Made by a program: the position numbers and the translations under genes. The notes under the pieces are model-generated. The model was not told where the DNA came from and did not search any database. It saw only the letters and a list, made by a program, of their open reading frames with translations. From Mangrovimonas futianensis (GTDB taxonomy: Bacteria > Bacteroidota > Bacteroidia > Flavobacteriales > Flavobacteriaceae): 64,000 nt of DNA. Location: the NCBI RefSeq assembly GCF_021245805.1, contig NZ_JAJJNF010000005.1, positions 1 to 64,000 of the forward strand, in the 5' to 3' direction. Positions 33,170-43,093 of the stretch are shown here, piece after piece; the first letter of the stretch is position 1, and each line of letters opens with the position of its first letter.

Positions 33170-35545
33170 ATGACTAGCCATCAAGATCAAATAAATCAAC
33201 TGCTAACCCGGCTTAATAGCCTTGTGGAAAAGCAAAGAGGTTTTTCTAAGGAAATAGATGATTTAAAGCACGCTATAGAAAAGCTGCAAAACTCGCAACC
33301 AGAGTCACTTCAAGAACCTGAAATAAAAAAGGAGGAGTTTACAGATAATGAGGTAAATGAAAAGAGTGATTCTTTAAGCTCTATTGAAGCGGAGACACCC
33401 TCAGATACTTTAAAATCCATACAACCTCGTATTCGTCCTGTTGAACCAAAAAGAGATACTGCAAAAGTTAAGTCAGATCTTGAAAAATTTATAGGCGAAA
33501 ATCTTATCAATAAAATAGGAATAATCATTACCGTTATTGGTGTTTTCATTGGTGTGAAATATTCCATAGAACACGATTTGATAAGTCCGCTTACCAGGGT
33601 CATTTTAGGTTACCTTGCCGGTTTGGGACTTTTGGGCTTTGGTGTCAAACTGAAAACCAAATATGAAAACTACAGTGCTGTACTTGTTAGTGGGGCTATG
33701 GCAATTTTTTATTTTATTTCCTTTTCTGCCTATAATTTCTATCAGTTAATACCTCAAGCCTTGGCCTTTGTGCTTATGGTCATATTTACAGTTTTTACCG
33801 TGCTGGCTGCCTTAAATTATAATCGGCAAGTGATTGCTCATATTGGCCTGGTTGGTGCTTATGCGGTACCTTTTGTTTTGAGTAACGAATCTGGTAGGCC
33901 AGAAATATTATTTGGTTATATGGCCATTATCAATATTGGGATTTTGGTCATTGCATATAAAAAATACTGGAAACTACTTTACTATGTAGCTTTTGGTCTT
34001 ACTTGGGCTATATATTTTACATGGTTTATCAGTGATTACAGAACTTCAGAATATTTTGGATTGGCTTTATCCTTTCTTAGTCTATTTTTCTTCATTTTTT
34101 ATGCGACTTTTTTGGCTTATAAACTTCTGCAAAAGGAAAAATTTCAAAGAAGTGATATTGCTTTATTATTATTTAACTCATTTATATTTTATGGAAATGC
34201 CTATGTAATACTTTCTGGTCATGAAACAGGAAAGCAATTATTAGGACTTTTTACTTTGGGTAACGCATTGATTCACTTTTTGGTAAGTCTGGTGATTTAT
34301 AGACAAAAGTTAGGGGATAAGAATTTGTTTTATTTGGTAGCAGGATTGGTTTTGGTCTTCATAACCATTGCCATTCCGGTTCAATTAGATGGAAATTGGG
34401 TGACCTTCCTTTGGATAGGGGAAGCTGCTCTTTTATTTTGGATTGGAAGAACCAAAAAGGTACCGGTTTATGAAAAGTTGTCCTATCCTTTGATGCTGTT
34501 GGCCTTTTTGAGTATCATCCATGATTGGATTGTGTTTTATAATGCCTATACACCTTCAACACCTGAGGATAGGATGATGCCTTTGCTTAACATTCAATTT
34601 TTAACATCCTTATGTTTTATTACCGGTTTTGGGTTTATTTTAAAGTTACATTTCAATCAAAAATATGATGCAGCTTGGAAGTCAAATAAGATTCTTTCAA
34701 AAATGGTTTCTTTCGGTATACCTGCAATTTTTCTATTGGGCATTTATTTTGCTTTCAGAATGGAAATTGTGAATTATTGGGGGCAACTTTTTACAGATTC
34801 ATTGCTTGAAATTAAAGAAGATAACCAGCAATATCCTATGACTTATTGGAATTATGATTTACTCAAATTTGAAACTGTTTGGGTTATCAATTATTCTATG
34901 TTATTTATGTCATTGCTTGGGATTGTTAATATAAGGTGGTTTAAAAACAAATCTTTAGGTTTTGTTAATTTGGGTTTCATTGTTTTCGTGTTATTAGTGT
35001 TTTTAACCAATGGTTTGTATGCGCTAAGTGAATTACGGGAGAGTTACTTGGATCCAACTAAATTACCATATTATAAGACTAGTATCATGCATATTTTAAT
35101 AAGATATTTGTCGTTTGTGTTTGTAGTACTACTTCTGATTACTATCTACAAATACCTTCAAGAATCATATCGAGAAAATAAATACAAACGAGCCTTTGAT
35201 TTTTTGTTGCACACTACCATTTTATGGGTTGTAAGTAGTGAATTAATTCATTGGCTAGATATGGCTGAGTCTTCTCAATCTTATAAACTTGGTTTGAGTA
35301 TTTTGTGGGGAGTTTATTCCCTTTTCCTTATAGCCTTAGGTATCTGGAAAAGAAACAAACCTCTTCGTATTGGTGCCATAGTTTTATTTGGACTGACGCT
35401 AATAAAACTCTTTTTCTATGATATTTCCCACTTAGATACCATAGCAAAAACCATTGTATTTGTCTCATTAGGCGTATTGCTGCTGATTATATCATTTTTA
35501 TACAACAAATTCACACATAAAATTTCAGATGAAACGCCTCAATAA
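33170..35545 (+). CDS. DUF2339 domain-containing membrane protein
   Basis: 791 residues. An N-terminal coiled coil (about 3-40) and an acidic linker are followed, from about residue 108 (FIGENLINKIGIIITVIGVF), by roughly twenty membrane helices. The GENLINKIG motif and overall layout define DUF2339. Function unknown. The next gene, DUF3999, overlaps its end by 17 bases; the two families occur together in many Proteobacteria and Bacteroidota, suggesting a complex in the cytoplasmic membrane. Confidence 0.9.
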   Translation: MTSHQDQINQLLTRLNSLVEKQRGFSKEIDDLKHAIEKLQNSQPESLQEPEIKKEEFTDNEVNEKSDSLSSIEAETPSDTLKSIQPRIRPVEPKRDTAKVKSDLEKFIGENLINKIGIIITVIGVFIGVKYSIEHDLISPLTRVILGYLAGLGLLGFGVKLKTKYENYSAVLVSGAMAIFYFISFSAYNFYQLIPQALAFVLMVIFTVFTVLAALNYNRQVIAHIGLVGAYAVPFVLSNESGRPEILFGYMAIINIGILVIAYKKYWKLLYYVAFGLTWAIYFTWFISDYRTSEYFGLALSFLSLFFFIFYATFLAYKLLQKEKFQRSDIALLLFNSFIFYGNAYVILSGHETGKQLLGLFTLGNALIHFLVSLVIYRQKLGDKNLFYLVAGLVLVFITIAIPVQLDGNWVTFLWIGEAALLFWIGRTKKVPVYEKLSYPLMLLAFLSIIHDWIVFYNAYTPSTPEDRMMPLLNIQFLTSLCFITGFGFILKLHFNQKYDAAWKSNKILSKMVSFGIPAIFLLGIYFAFRMEIVNYWGQLFTDSLLEIKEDNQQYPMTYWNYDLLKFETVWVINYSMLFMSLLGIVNIRWFKNKSLGFVNLGFIVFVLLVFLTNGLYALSELRESYLDPTKLPYYKTSIMHILIRYLSFVFVVLLLITIYKYLQESYRENKYKRAFDFLLHTTILWVVSSELIHWLDMAESSQSYKLGLSILWGVYSLFLIALGIWKRNKPLRIGAIVLFGLTLIKLFFYDISHLDTIAKTIVFVSLGVLLLIISFLYNKFTHKISDETPQ

Positions 35546-36761
35546 ACAATTGTGTCTAATATTTCTTTTCACTACTTGCTTTAAGTTTTTTGGCCAAATG
35601 GGTCAATATGACTACCAAAGGGAATTACAAGGTATATCCCAAACATGGCATAAGGTGATTCTACCAGACGATATGTTTGGTAAGATTTCACAAGATCTCT
35701 CTGATGTTCGCATTTTTGGATTGACGAAAGAGAATGATACCATACAAGCTCCTTTTCTTTTGGAGGATACGTCTGATCAGTTTAATGCAAATGAAATTCA
35801 ATTTAAATTACTTAATACGTCATTAAATAGTACAGGGTATTATTTCACTTTTGAAATTCCCTCCGAAGAGGTTATGAACCAAATGATCTTGGATTTTGAA
35901 AATGAGAATTTTGATTGGCATCTTACTTTACAAGGAAGTCAGGACCAGCAAGAATGGTTTACCGTCATGGAGGATTATAGAGTATTGTCTATTAATAATG
36001 ACCAAACCAACTTCAAATTTACAACATTAAATTTCCCAGATTCAAAGTACAGATTTTTTCGAGTGCATATTCAGACAGACCAAAAGCCAGATCTAAAATC
36101 GGCCAGGCTTATAAAAAATGTGAAAATTACGGGAACCTTAAAAACCTATGCCATTAAAAAAATGGAGGTTGAGCAAGACAAAATTAATAAACAGACGCTT
36201 TTGGATGTGGAACTACTTATGCCCGTTCGTATGAGTAGTATTAAAATTAATGTGAAGGATACCTTTGATTTTTATAGGCCTCTAAAAATCGAATTTTTGG
36301 CGGATAGTATTCAAACTCAAAACGGCTGGAAGAATCAATATAATATACTTACAAGAGGGACTTTGGCTTCTGTAAAGGACAATACGTTTCCCTTTGAAAG
36401 TACAACGGTTAAAAAATTTAGGGTGATTATTGACAACAACAACAATCATCCTTTAACTATAGAAGATATAGAAGTAAAAGGCTTCTTATACCAATTGAAG
36501 GCGCGTTTTGTTGAGTCTGCAAAATATTATCTCACATACGGAAATAAAAGAGCCTTAGAACCAGATTATGATATCTCGCGATTTAGTTCGCAAATACCTG
36601 ATTCTTTAATCGTATTAGACCTGGGAATTGAAGAAAAGATAGAAAAAAAAGGATTGCATCATAAAGAACCACTTTTTAAAAGTAAGTTCTGGTTATGGGG
36701 AATTATGATATTAATTATATTAATTCTAGGATTCTTTTCCGTTCGAATGTTAAAGAAATAA
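35529..36761 (+). CDS. DUF3999 family protein
   Basis: 410 residues. A signal peptide (MKRLNKQLCLIFLFTTCFKFFGQ) leads to a periplasmic beta-rich region with two discoidin-like segments (about 95-190 and 230-320), and one C-terminal membrane helix (FWLWGIMILIILILGFFSV). The family is defined by its pairing with DUF2339, with which this gene overlaps by 17 bases. A periplasmic partner of the DUF2339 protein is the natural reading; biochemical role unknown. Confidence 0.85.
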   Translation: MKRLNKQLCLIFLFTTCFKFFGQMGQYDYQRELQGISQTWHKVILPDDMFGKISQDLSDVRIFGLTKENDTIQAPFLLEDTSDQFNANEIQFKLLNTSLNSTGYYFTFEIPSEEVMNQMILDFENENFDWHLTLQGSQDQQEWFTVMEDYRVLSINNDQTNFKFTTLNFPDSKYRFFRVHIQTDQKPDLKSARLIKNVKITGTLKTYAIKKMEVEQDKINKQTLLDVELLMPVRMSSIKINVKDTFDFYRPLKIEFLADSIQTQNGWKNQYNILTRGTLASVKDNTFPFESTTVKKFRVIIDNNNNHPLTIEDIEVKGFLYQLKARFVESAKYYLTYGNKRALEPDYDISRFSSQIPDSLIVLDLGIEEKIEKKGLHHKEPLFKSKFWLWGIMILIILILGFFSVRMLKK

Positions 36762-36823
36762 GACTGGGATGAAAATCTTAGTGTCCCGTTCTTAATTTAA
36801 CAGAATTATAAGGCTTTTAAAAC

Positions 36824-36852
36824 TTTGAAGGGTAGGGGATTTCGTAAATTTG
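36824..36852 (+). promoter_or_regulatory. Bacteroidota-type promoter of the SDR gene
   Basis: TTTG at 36824-36827, a 17-base spacer and a perfect TAAATTTG at 36845-36852, ending 24 bases before the start codon. Confidence 0.65.
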
Positions 36853-36876
36853 AAAGTGAACTTTAAAATATAAAAA

Positions 36877-37629
36877 ATGTCATTATTAGATAATAAAGTA
36901 GCATATGTTTCTGGAGGTGGATCTGGAATAGGGAAAGCTATTGCCCTATGTTATGCTAGGGAAGGTGCAAAAGTAGCCCTTTCAGATATAAATGAAGATC
37001 ATGGAAAAGCTGTAGTTGATGAAATCATTAAAAATGGAGGTGAAGCCCTGTTTATTTTGGCAGATTCTTCAAAAGCTGAAGACAACGAACGCATTGTAAA
37101 AGAAATTGTGGCGGCTTATGGCCGTTTGGATGTGGCGTGTAATAATGCTGGTATTGGGGGGCAAGTTGCCATAACAGGAGAATACGCTATAGATGCTTGG
37201 GATAAAGTAATTGCCTTGAACCTAAATGGCGTTTTTTATGCGTGTAGATACCAATTGGTGCAGATGGAAAAAAATGGTGGCGGAAGCATTGTAAACATGG
37301 CGTCCATTCACGGAACGGTAGCAGCTCCTATGAGTCCAGCATATACGGCTTCAAAACATGGAGTGGTAGGATTAACCAAAAATATAGCTGCTGAATATGG
37401 GCAGAAAAACATTCGTTGTAATGCAGTGGGGCCTGGCTATATAGCTACACCTTTACTAGATGAAAATCTAGACGAGGAGACCAAAGCTTTTATAGCAAGC
37501 AAAGCCAGTATGAACCGATTGGGGAAGGCTGAAGAAATTGCAGAATTGGTGGTGTTTTTAAATTCAGATAAGTCATCCTTTACCACTGGAGGTTATTTTA
37601 TAGCCGATGGTGGTTACACTGCTGTTTAA
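36877..37629 (+). CDS. SDR-family oxidoreductase
   Basis: 250 residues, classical SDR. Cofactor loop SGGGSGIGK at 12-20, CNNAG at 88-92, catalytic Ser143, Tyr156 and Lys160 (YTASK). Asp37 (SDINED) suggests NAD preference. C-terminal DGGYTAV is typical. Closest in style to glucose-1-dehydrogenase and 2,5-dichloro-cyclohexadiene dehydrogenase-like SDRs; real substrate unknown. It is a single-gene unit bounded by a good promoter and a strong hairpin. Confidence 0.88.
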   Translation: MSLLDNKVAYVSGGGSGIGKAIALCYAREGAKVALSDINEDHGKAVVDEIIKNGGEALFILADSSKAEDNERIVKEIVAAYGRLDVACNNAGIGGQVAITGEYAIDAWDKVIALNLNGVFYACRYQLVQMEKNGGGSIVNMASIHGTVAAPMSPAYTASKHGVVGLTKNIAAEYGQKNIRCNAVGPGYIATPLLDENLDEETKAFIASKASMNRLGKAEEIAELVVFLNSDKSSFTTGGYFIADGGYTAV

Positions 37630-37650
37630 TTTCTTTAAACTTTAAACAAA

Positions 37651-37686
37651 AAATAAAGGTTGCTAAATTAGCAACCTTTATTTTTT
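37651..37686. terminator. Bidirectional terminator between SDR and amidohydrolase genes
   Basis: AAATAAAGGTTGCTAA (37651-37666) is the reverse complement of 37668-37683, giving one of the longest perfect stems in the window; both strands have a T-run after the stem. The innermost pairs must open to form a loop. Confidence 0.9.
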
Positions 37687-37693
37687 ATGTGGA

Positions 37694-40600
37694 TTAATTA
37701 CCTATTCCAGGTAACCCTTCGGGCTTTTTAGTTTGCCAGTGAAACGTTTCTGCTTTTTGTTCCTTAGGCCATACTTCGTCTAAATTGTTGGCGTCATAAA
37801 CCTTTCCGTTTTTAACAACATATTTGAGGGTATTGGTATTTCTTAATTCCTCCAATGGGTTTTCATCCATGATATTGATATCGGCTAATTTTCCAATCTC
37901 AATGGAACCAAGATCTCTTTCAAGTCCGAGAGCTGTGGCACCAATAATCGTAGCTACTTTTAGCGCATCATGATTTTTCATGCCGCCACTAGCTACAGCC
38001 CATAGTTCCCAATGATAACCTAATCCTTGTAATTGTCCGTGGCTTCCTATACCTGCCAGTCCATCAACTTCTACCAAATCCTTTATAAATATTGCATGCT
38101 TTTTAAATACATGTTCTTCATCCATAAACCATGCTGGTCTTCTACGACTTTTTTGTGCCAATTCTTCATATGGAGTGAAATATTGAAGTTTTTGATCGCC
38201 CCAAACATTCTCTCTGGAGTAAAAGTAATTCTCTCCCCAAGGACCTCCATAGGCTACCAAAAGGGTAGGGGTTACTGCCATTTGAGATTGTGCAATTGTT
38301 TTAATCACATCCTCATAAATAGGATAGATAGGTAGGGCGTGTTCATGCCCAGGGTATCCATCTAATAATTGTGTCATGTTCAATTTAAAATCCAAGCCAC
38401 CTTCGGTTGTTGGCATTAAGCCGAGTTCTTTTGCTGCCATGATGACCCATTGGCGTTGTTGGCGGTTACCTACCAAGTACATTTTGATGGTTTTTGTTTG
38501 GTAGTATTCACTGTATTGTTTCAAAACTTTCTTGGCATGATCCAAGCTTTCAATTTGGTACATCCAGTAACCTACACCTGGTCCGGTACTATAGACTCTA
38601 GGGCCAGCCAGCATACCAGCATCAACCATATCGGCATAGGTTAGAACATCGGTGGTCATGGTTTGAGGATCTCTGGTAGTGGTAACGCCATAAGCTAAAT
38701 TGGCCGAATACATCCACATTTGATTTTTATGGACGCCCCAAGTAGGCCACATATGAGCGTGAGTGTCTACAAAACCTGGTGTAATTGTCTTTCCCGTCAC
38801 ATCAATCACTTGGGTGCCCGAAGGAATATTTAAGCTTCCTGAGGAACCAATTGCTTTGATGCGATTATTTTCAATAAGAAGGTCTCCATTTTCAATGACC
38901 TCGTCATCCTTCATGGTTATAATGCGAGCTCCCTGCAATAATAAATTCCCTTTCGGAGTATCTTTTTTGTAAAAAACCTTAATTTTTATCTCTTCCGCTT
39001 CAAAATCATCAAATTTTTCTTCCTTTTTGTCCATGATGATGTCTTTGACCGTGCTATCCAATTTCTTGGTTGCTTCCAATTTCTCTTTTTGCTGCTTTTT
39101 TAGTTCAGCTATACTATCATTGAAGCGTTTGCCCTCGGCTAGATCATATCGGAAATGACTGGATCCAAGAGACCAATGGATGGTGTTACTATCATTTGAC
39201 CAGGCAGGGAATTCGCCTCCTAAAACGGTTAATTTCATCGCTGGAAATGCTGCTTTTTCTGCTTTGGCAACAGAAATGGTAGGCGTTTTTCCATAACGCG
39301 GAATGGTAATGCTAAAAATATCATTATTAATTTGTGCTAAGGCTGTTTTGCCATCTGGTGAAATGAACACTTCACTAGGCTTGGAAGATTTATCATCTTC
39401 AGCACGATTGTCATCCATTTGTGGCAAAAGACTCGGTTCATGACTATCGCTATGATGGTCGCTAAACACATCGTAGGATCCAAAAGTTTCAATTCCTTTT
39501 AATTTTAAATGGCTTTTTTCATCTGTACCGTCCCAACGAACAGAAAGCAAACCGTTCTCTGGATGACTTAAATAAATGCGGTCATCCACTTTTGTGAAAT
39601 GTGGCTTTTCCCTGCCCTTAGTCTTATCAATAAACGTTATATCCCCGCCATCAGAAGAAATCCAAACCAAATCCTCATTGGCTCTTTCTGCTACAGGACC
39701 AATGACATCTTTATAGGTTTGCGCCGAACTTCTGTGAAAGGCAATTCGATTTTGTTTGTATGACCACCTAGGGAAGGTGTAAATTCCAGGTTCTTTGGTA
39801 AGTTGTATAGGTTTTCCTTTTCCATTGGCGCTGACTTTATATAAATGGCCGCCATCGTTTTTCCAGGTGGTAAATACAATTTGACTTCCATCTGGAGACC
39901 AGGAAGGATGTGCCTCAGTAAAGTCATTTTCTGTAAGTCGTTTGGGTTTTCCATCAGGAAGTTCCATGACGTATAATCTATTTAAGGCTGTAAAGGCCAA
40001 TTTGGAACCATCTGGAGACGGTTTGGCATCACGTATTTGCGTTATCAAAGCTTCTTCACTATCCTCAATAGGGTAATTGAATTTTACTCGAGGACCTAAA
40101 TCCAATTTTAAATCCACAGTGAAAGGGATTTCCTTGGCTGTATTGAATTCGATAGAAATGGAATGGATTTTCCCACCGTATGAAGCGATTAAATTTTTAC
40201 TATCGGGTGTAAACGACATACCAGGAAGAACACCTAAAGGGGCAATGGACTCTTGTTCGTCCCGTTGAACTGGATAAGCTAACCATCGTTCTTCACCAGA
40301 ACTTAAGTTTCGAAGCACTAAACCTGTTTCAGCCTCAAACCGTGTTCCGTAAACCAGCCATTTGCCATCTGGCGATAGGGTTGGAGTAAATGCAGAGCCA
40401 TATCTAGAGGTAATAACAGCCATATCTGCGTCTTCCATATCATAGGTGCCTATTTGATATTGGGGCAACTGGGCATTATAATTCCAAGCTTTGTTACGTT
40501 GTGAGAAATAGAGCAATTTACCATCCGCTCCAAAAGCTTGATCAATGGCCTTTAGATCTTTTGGCTTATCAAATAACTGACTTCCAGAGCCTCCATCTTT

Positions 40601-41101
40601 ATGGTAGACGTGAAGTTTGATATTTCGACGACCTTTACTGCCTATGAGATAATCACCATCTGGAGTCCAGACTACAGAAAAGAAATTGTGTTTTTTCTCT
40701 TCGCTAATTTGTTTGTCTTTTTTAGTTTCCAAATCTAAGATCCAAATGTTATCGCAACCACTTTTATCAGAAATAAAAGCCAGTAATTTACCATCTGGAC
40801 TAAAACGTGGATGAATATCATATGCCATACCCTGAGTGATTTGAGTAGCTTTACCACCAGAAATCGGAATGGTATAAATATCTCCCATTAGGTCAAAGGC
40901 TATGGTTTTACCATCTGGGCTAACATCCACAGAAATCCAGGTTCCTTTATCTGTGCTAAAGGAAATAGTTCTTTCTGGTTCCAGAGGTAATTCTTTGGTA
41001 GCTTTTTTTAGACTGTCGGCTGGTTTTGTTTTTTGTTGGGCTTGAATTGTAAATTGAAGAAATAAAACAAGGGCAATGGAAAAGAATTTTAAAATTTTCA
41101 T
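37694..41101 (-). CDS. TolB-like beta-propeller/amidohydrolase fusion protein
   Basis: 1135 residues. Signal peptide (MKILKFFSIALVLFLQFTIQAQ), then a TolB/WD40-like propeller at about 45-670 with repeats of the type SPDGKxLAF (DVSPDGKTIAFD, RFSPDGKLLAFI, SWSPDGSQIVFT), then an amidohydrolase domain at about 730-1110 with the metal motif VDTHAHMWP and late GIGSHGQLQG. Homologues are annotated as periplasmic amidohydrolases or peptidase-like proteins; the propeller may present substrate. The substrate is unknown; peptidase activity (dipeptidase-like) is one possibility. The charged linker near 655-700 is rich in Lys and Glu. Confidence 0.9.
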   Translation of the reverse strand: MKILKFFSIALVLFLQFTIQAQQKTKPADSLKKATKELPLEPERTISFSTDKGTWISVDVSPDGKTIAFDLMGDIYTIPISGGKATQITQGMAYDIHPRFSPDGKLLAFISDKSGCDNIWILDLETKKDKQISEEKKHNFFSVVWTPDGDYLIGSKGRRNIKLHVYHKDGGSGSQLFDKPKDLKAIDQAFGADGKLLYFSQRNKAWNYNAQLPQYQIGTYDMEDADMAVITSRYGSAFTPTLSPDGKWLVYGTRFEAETGLVLRNLSSGEERWLAYPVQRDEQESIAPLGVLPGMSFTPDSKNLIASYGGKIHSISIEFNTAKEIPFTVDLKLDLGPRVKFNYPIEDSEEALITQIRDAKPSPDGSKLAFTALNRLYVMELPDGKPKRLTENDFTEAHPSWSPDGSQIVFTTWKNDGGHLYKVSANGKGKPIQLTKEPGIYTFPRWSYKQNRIAFHRSSAQTYKDVIGPVAERANEDLVWISSDGGDITFIDKTKGREKPHFTKVDDRIYLSHPENGLLSVRWDGTDEKSHLKLKGIETFGSYDVFSDHHSDSHEPSLLPQMDDNRAEDDKSSKPSEVFISPDGKTALAQINNDIFSITIPRYGKTPTISVAKAEKAAFPAMKLTVLGGEFPAWSNDSNTIHWSLGSSHFRYDLAEGKRFNDSIAELKKQQKEKLEATKKLDSTVKDIIMDKKEEKFDDFEAEEIKIKVFYKKDTPKGNLLLQGARIITMKDDEVIENGDLLIENNRIKAIGSSGSLNIPSGTQVIDVTGKTITPGFVDTHAHMWPTWGVHKNQMWMYSANLAYGVTTTRDPQTMTTDVLTYADMVDAGMLAGPRVYSTGPGVGYWMYQIESLDHAKKVLKQYSEYYQTKTIKMYLVGNRQQRQWVIMAAKELGLMPTTEGGLDFKLNMTQLLDGYPGHEHALPIYPIYEDVIKTIAQSQMAVTPTLLVAYGGPWGENYFYSRENVWGDQKLQYFTPYEELAQKSRRRPAWFMDEEHVFKKHAIFIKDLVEVDGLAGIGSHGQLQGLGYHWELWAVASGGMKNHDALKVATIIGATALGLERDLGSIEIGKLADINIMDENPLEELRNTNTLKYVVKNGKVYDANNLDEVWPKEQKAETFHWQTKKPEGLPGIGN

Positions 41102-41291
41102 TTAGAGATTGATTTTAGATAGTTAAATATAAGTAATTGATTTATAAGAAAATGACTTGATACTGTAATCGGCAAGATTTTTTTTGTTTTGGTTAGACGT
41201 TCCACTTTCATATAATAGATTTAGAGCTTATTTTTATTACTTTAGTATAAATGCCAACGTTTGGCTTTTTGAGAATTATTATAGCAGGCTC

Positions 41292-41969
41292 ATGATTAAC
41301 ATTTTAACTAAAATATTACTGTATTTTGGTATCGGTTTGGCACCACTTTTTATCACAAGTCAAACCAATGAAATACAAATTAAATTCATTGGGAATTGTG
41401 GCTTGTACATGACTGATGGAACCACCCATTTGTATGTCGATTTTCCCTATAAATCGGGAGCTTATAATTATATGGAATACGAGAATGAGGAAATTGAGCA
41501 AATTAAGGAGGATGCCATTTTTTTATTTACCCATAAGCATGCAGATCATTATTCAAATAAACTATTAAAACCTTTTGAGGGTGAGAAATATGGCCCTTGG
41601 AATGTTGAAGAATTAGAAGAATTGGGATCGAAAACTTTAGATTTTCAAATTGAACCTTTTAGAACAGAACACAAGGTTTATGGCATATCTTTTAAACATT
41701 ATTCCTATGTGATTACGTGGCATGGAAAACGAATTTTCCTCTCTGGTGATACTGGGGATGTTGAGGTAATTAAAAGCTTGAAAGAATTGGATTTGGCATT
41801 TATGAACCCATGGATGTTTATGAATTTGCAAAATGAGAGAATTCCTGTAGAAACCAAAATGTTTGGTATTTACCACCTATATCCCAATGAAAAACTTCCT
41901 GAGAAAGTACCTTCCAATATTATTTTTTTAAAAGAGCAGGGGAGGAAAATAAGTATATCTTATGAGTAA
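41292..41969 (+). CDS. Secreted MBL-fold metallohydrolase
   Basis: 225 residues from the ATG at 41292, chosen because a signal peptide follows (ILTKILLYFGIGLAPLFITSQ). The metal motif THKHADHYS, then HGKRIFLSGDTGD and the YHLYPNEKLP near the end, place it in the metallo-beta-lactamase superfamily, close to UlaG-like hydrolases. The first His-x-His-x-Asp-His box is complete. Substrate unknown. Probably periplasmic, in contrast to the cytoplasmic MBL protein at 25861. The SMR pump gene begins 21 bases after the stop. Confidence 0.85.
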   Translation: MINILTKILLYFGIGLAPLFITSQTNEIQIKFIGNCGLYMTDGTTHLYVDFPYKSGAYNYMEYENEEIEQIKEDAIFLFTHKHADHYSNKLLKPFEGEKYGPWNVEELEELGSKTLDFQIEPFRTEHKVYGISFKHYSYVITWHGKRIFLSGDTGDVEVIKSLKELDLAFMNPWMFMNLQNERIPVETKMFGIYHLYPNEKLPEKVPSNIIFLKEQGRKISISYE

Positions 41970-41990
41970 TTATAATTTCAAGCACTAATT

Positions 41991-42317
41991 ATGAATTGGG
42001 TTTTACTCATTATTGCCGGACTATTTGAAGTAGCCTTTGCTGCCTGTTTAGGGAAAGCCAAGGAGTCAACAGGAAGCGAAGCCACGTATTGGTATTTGGG
42101 GTTCTTAATTTGTTTAGCCATAAGTATGTTGCTATTAGTGAAGGTGTCTAAAGAATTACCCATAGGAACTGCTTATGCGGTTTGGACAGGAATAGGAGCT
42201 GTGGGAACTGTGCTTGTAGGTATTTTTGTGTTTAAGGAGCCAGCGACGTTCTGGAGGCTCTTTTTTATTTCTACGTTAATTATATCGATTGTTGGACTCA
42301 AGTGGGTTTCCCATTGA
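41991..42317 (+). CDS. SMR-family efflux pump (SugE/Gdx-like)
   Basis: 108 residues, four membrane helices, the standard small multidrug resistance size. The essential Glu is in IAGLFEVAFAACLGK, and TAYAVWTGIGAVGTVLVG is the usual third-helix region. The start MNWVLLIIAGLFEV is more like the SugE/Gdx subgroup (guanidinium or quaternary ammonium export) than EmrE. A single gene rather than a pair suggests a dual-topology homodimer. It ends directly against the convergent LytTR gene, with no base between the stop codons. Confidence 0.88.
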   Translation: MNWVLLIIAGLFEVAFAACLGKAKESTGSEATYWYLGFLICLAISMLLLVKVSKELPIGTAYAVWTGIGAVGTVLVGIFVFKEPATFWRLFFISTLIISIVGLKWVSH

Positions 42318-43061
42318 TTAAAATCGAGACATCCAGCGTTTGGCTTCACTAAGTTTTCTTCGGGATATGGGGATTTCAGTCTTGTTTTTCAGAATAAATG
42401 CGTTATTCTGAATGGAGTCAATATGGCGTTTATTTACTAAAAATGATCGGTGACATCTAAAGAAACCTTTGTCCACTAAGATTTCATCAAAATAAGCCAG
42501 AGTTTTTGAAGATAGTTCTTTAGATCCATTATCAAGATGGATGTAACTGTAGTTTCGATCACTTTCAATTTTTACTATATGCTTTAAGGGGAGTTTTAAA
42601 TAACCGTTTTGGGTTTGCAATAGTAAGTTCTGTTCGTCAAAAGTACTGGAATGGATGTTTTTTAACGCATTTTTTATTTGTTCTTGGCTATTGGTAAATG
42701 AGGTTGTTGTAAAACGATTAATAGCTTCTTTCAGTTCATTTTCATTAATAGGTTTTGTCAAATAATCCAAAGCATTAAAACGAAATGCCTTAATGGCATA
42801 TTGGCTGTGTGCCGTAGTGAAAATGGTTTTGAAAGTAATATCCTCTATTTGTTCTAGCATTTCAAAACCGGTCATATCAGGTAGTTCTATGTCTAGGAAC
42901 ACGAGATTGGGTCTCAAGAGATTAATTAATTTCAAAGCTTCTTTCCCAGAATGGGCAGTACCTAATAGTGTTATATTGTAGGTGTATTGCTGTAACATAT
43001 CCTGCAATACGGTAGCCATAAAGGCATTGTCCTCCACTATTAATGCTTTTGTTGGATTCAT
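42318..43061 (-). CDS. LytTR-family response regulator
   Basis: 247 residues. Receiver domain at 1-120: acidic pair near Glu10-Asp11, phosphoacceptor Asp57 in VFLDIELPDMTGF, and KPINENEL for the conserved Lys. LytTR DNA-binding domain at about 140-247 (HIVKIESDRNYSYIHLDNG, FRCHRSFLVNKRHID, IPISRRKL). It activates or represses target genes through direct repeats. It is divergent from a hybrid kinase, a receiver and an Hpt protein, and the shared intergenic region holds a 20-bp spaced direct repeat, a good candidate site. Confidence 0.93.
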   Translation of the reverse strand: MNPTKALIVEDNAFMATVLQDMLQQYTYNITLLGTAHSGKEALKLINLLRPNLVFLDIELPDMTGFEMLEQIEDITFKTIFTTAHSQYAIKAFRFNALDYLTKPINENELKEAINRFTTTSFTNSQEQIKNALKNIHSSTFDEQNLLLQTQNGYLKLPLKHIVKIESDRNYSYIHLDNGSKELSSKTLAYFDEILVDKGFFRCHRSFLVNKRHIDSIQNNAFILKNKTEIPISRRKLSEAKRWMSRF

Positions 43062-43093
43062 AGAGTGAAATATACAGATTATTTGAATACCGT

